Positions 14,365-15,996 of a stretch of DNA of 15,996 nucleotides are shown here, in pieces. Origin of the DNA: CAYVBN01 sp964538565 (GTDB taxonomy: Bacteria > Pseudomonadota > Alphaproteobacteria > Rhizobiales > Xanthobacteraceae); NCBI GenBank assembly GCA_964538565.1, contig CAZIGW010000061.1, positions 1 through 15,996 on the forward strand. Direction: 5' to 3'. Both the position numbers and the translations under genes were made by a program. Numbering within the stretch: position 1 is the stretch's first letter; each line of letters starts with the position of its first letter. A model generated the notes under the pieces. That model was given only the letters and a program-made list of their open reading frames with translations, did no database searches and was not told where the DNA came from.

Positions 14365-15174
14365 ATGTCGAACATCGATCCGACCGCACGCGTGGCCGCC
14401 GGTGCGGTGATCGGCAAGGACGTGGTCATCGGACCCTACTGCGTGATTGGGCCCAACGTGACCGTCGGCGACGGCTGCCGGCTTGTCGCCCACGTGCATC
14501 TCACCGGGCACACGACGATCGGCGCGCGCACCGTGATCCATCCCTTCGCGTCGCTCGGCAGCCCGCCGCAGTCGGTCAAATATCGCGGCGGTCCAACGCG
14601 GCTCGTGGTCGGTTCCGACTGCGACATCCGCGAAGGCGTCACGATGAATACCGGCACGGAAGAGGATCGCGGCGTCACCGAGGTGGGCGACCGGTGCTTT
14701 CTGATGGTCGGCGCGCACGTGGCGCACGATTGCAAGGTCGGCAACGACGTGACGTTCGCCAACAACGCGGTGCTCGGCGGCCACGTCACGGTCGGCGACG
14801 GCGTGGTGTTCGGCGGCCAGTCCGCCGTGCGGCAGCATGTGCGCATCGGCGACGGGGCGATGATCGTCGGCCTGAGCGGGGTGCGCGCCGACGTGATCCC
14901 CTGGGGCATGGTGCAGGGGCCGCTCGCCAACCTCGTCGGCCTCAACGTCGTCGGCATGCGTCGGCGCGGATTTTCCAAGGACAAGGTTCATCGCCTGCGC
15001 CGGGCCTATCAGGCGATGTTCTTCGGCGAGGGCACGTTCCGCGAGCGGCTCGAAGCGGTCGCGGCCGAATGCGGCGACGATCCGCTCGTCGCGCAGGTCA
15101 TCGCCTTCGTTCGCAGCGGCACGCGGCCCCTCACCATGGCGGTGCGGCGCGCCGAAGGCGGCGAGGCTTCGTGA
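14365..15174 (+). CDS. lpxA: Acyl-ACP--UDP-N-acetylglucosamine O-acyltransferase
   Basis: LpxA transfers a 3-hydroxyacyl chain to UDP-GlcNAc, the first step of lipid A synthesis, as a cytosolic trimer. The 269-residue product (E. coli 262) is a left-handed beta-helix: IDPTARVAAGAVIGKDVVIG onward, with GPNVTVGDG, PPQSVKYRGGPTRLVVG, REGVTMNTGTEEDRG, and AHVAHDCKVG carrying catalytic His 121. FANNAVLGGHVTVGDG follows. A helical C-terminal domain (FSKDKVHRLRRAYQAMFFGE) closes the chain. The ATG has GAGGG (14355-14359) overlapping the fabZ stop. Its TGA overlaps the lpxI GTG by four bases, showing translational coupling. Confidence 0.97.
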   Translation: MSNIDPTARVAAGAVIGKDVVIGPYCVIGPNVTVGDGCRLVAHVHLTGHTTIGARTVIHPFASLGSPPQSVKYRGGPTRLVVGSDCDIREGVTMNTGTEEDRGVTEVGDRCFLMVGAHVAHDCKVGNDVTFANNAVLGGHVTVGDGVVFGGQSAVRQHVRIGDGAMIVGLSGVRADVIPWGMVQGPLANLVGLNVVGMRRRGFSKDKVHRLRRAYQAMFFGEGTFRERLEAVAAECGDDPLVAQVIAFVRSGTRPLTMAVRRAEGGEAS

Positions 15175-15996
15175 CGGGCGGGTCCGCCGCGCCGCCGAGC
15201 GAGGCCCCGCTGGCCATCGTCTGCGGCGGCGGCAGCGTTCCGCAGGCGGTCGCCGAGGCGGCTGTCCGCAAGGGCCGCCGCGTCGTCCTGTTTCCGGTAC
15301 GGGGCTGGGCGCGGGGCGACTTCGTCGCCACCTATCCGCATCATTGGATCGCGCTCGGCCAGGCCGGCCGCTTCTTCCGCCTCGCGCGCGCCGAAGGATG
15401 CCGCGACGTCGTGCTGATCGGAGCGATGGTGCGGCCGGCGGCCTGGCAATTGCGGCTCGACTGGCCGACGGTCAGGCTCCTGCCACGCGTTCTGCGCGCG
15501 TACCGCGGCGGCGACGACCATCTGCTTCGCGGCGTCGCCGGCATTCTCGAAGACCACGGCTTTCGTCTCGTCGGCGCGCACGACGTCGCTCCGGACATCC
15601 TGGTGCGTGAAGGCGTGCTCGCAGGCCGGGCGCCGAATGAACGCGACCGCAAGGACATCGCCCAGGCGCTGGGGTTGCTCGCCGCCATGGGACCCTTCGA
15701 CGTCGGGCAGGCGGCGATCGTCGCCGAGGGCCTGGTGCTGGCAGTCGAAGCCGCGGAAGGCACGGACCTGATGCTGGCGCGCGTCGCCGAATTGCGGCGG
15801 CAAGGCCGGGTTCCGACGCCGAGCGGGTCGGGCGTTCTCGTCAAGGGTCCGAAGCCCGGGCAGGACCGGCGGCTCGATCTGCCGTCGATCGGACCGCAGA
15901 CGATCGACGGCGTGGCGTCCGCCGGTTTGGCGGGCCTCGCGGTCGTCGCCGGCGCGACGATCGCGGCCGACCCCGAGCGGCTCGTGCAGGCAGCCG
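15171..15996 (+). CDS. lpxI: UDP-2,3-diacylglucosamine pyrophosphatase LpxI (DUF1009), 3' end outside window
   Basis: LpxI hydrolyses UDP-2,3-diacylglucosamine to lipid X and UMP, replacing the unrelated LpxH of enterics. The frame is open to the right edge, giving 275 residues of an expected ~280. The N-terminal segment reads LAIVCGGGSVPQAVAEAAVR, then GQAGRFFRLARAEG, RLLPRVLRAYRGGDDHLLRG (GGDD at 113-116), VGAHDVAPDIL, FDVGQAAIVAEGLVLAVEAA, EGTDLML, and the C-terminal domain LVKGPKPGQDRRLDLPSIGP. Asp 232 in GQD lies in the conserved segment where the family's catalytic Asp is expected. It starts with GTG overlapping the lpxA TGA (GTGA), with no separate ribosome-binding site. Its place after lpxA and, presumably, before lpxB matches known alphaproteobacterial operons. 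Confidence 0.94.
   Translation, partial: MTGGSAAPPSEAPLAIVCGGGSVPQAVAEAAVRKGRRVVLFPVRGWARGDFVATYPHHWIALGQAGRFFRLARAEGCRDVVLIGAMVRPAAWQLRLDWPTVRLLPRVLRAYRGGDDHLLRGVAGILEDHGFRLVGAHDVAPDILVREGVLAGRAPNERDRKDIAQALGLLAAMGPFDVGQAAIVAEGLVLAVEAAEGTDLMLARVAELRRQGRVPTPSGSGVLVKGPKPGQDRRLDLPSIGPQTIDGVASAGLAGLAVVAGATIAADPERLVQAA

Overview
The window is a compact, high-G+C (roughly two thirds by eye) chromosomal housekeeping block with every gene on the + strand. Gene order and protein signatures point to an alphaproteobacterium of the Rhizobiales/Hyphomicrobiales (Bradyrhizobium, Rhodopseudomonas, Pseudolabrys or Rhodoplanes-like). The clues are a long S2 protein with a C-terminal helix-hairpin-helix-like tail, a single-PDZ RseP, no skp gene between bamA and lpxD, and LpxI (not LpxH) after lpxA. 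I see no mobile element, tRNA, rRNA or CRISPR array.

Layout: (1) 1-1830, the C-terminal half of dnaE, followed by a 410-bp gap that holds a promoter and a structured leader. (2) 2241-5700, the translation/nucleotide cluster rpsB-tsf-pyrH-frr. (3) A 359-bp gap, then 6060-10148, uppS-cdsA-dxr-rseP: polyprenyl carrier lipid, phospholipid precursor, isoprenoid precursor and intramembrane protease. (4) A 211-bp gap with a tandem repeat, then bamA-lpxD-fabZ-lpxA-lpxI to the right edge, covering outer-membrane protein assembly and early lipid A synthesis. lpxB would be expected next, outside the window.

The notable anomaly is three in-frame amber (TAG) codons inside two genes that are normally essential: one in tsf (codon 44) and two in bamA (codons 118 and 121). 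The frame is intact on both sides and total lengths are normal for the families. All three fall where homologues carry lysine (AAG), so each differs from the expected codon by the same A-to-T change. Read-through would restore a 307-residue EF-Ts and an 806-residue BamA; termination would leave an EF-Ts without its N-terminal domain and a BamA without signal peptide and POTRA1. Yet TAG also ends frr and dxr here, where read-through would add 48 and 59 residues. Possible explanations are a lysine-inserting amber suppressor tRNA (CUU to CUA anticodon), partial recoding, intact second copies elsewhere, or base-call/assembly errors. The window alone cannot decide between them.

Other points of interest are the terminator-like hairpin in the rpsB leader, an inverted repeat over the presumed rpsB -35 element, a 20-bp perfect palindrome between rpsB and tsf, and two imperfect 34/35-bp tandem repeats with palindromic cores upstream of bamA.
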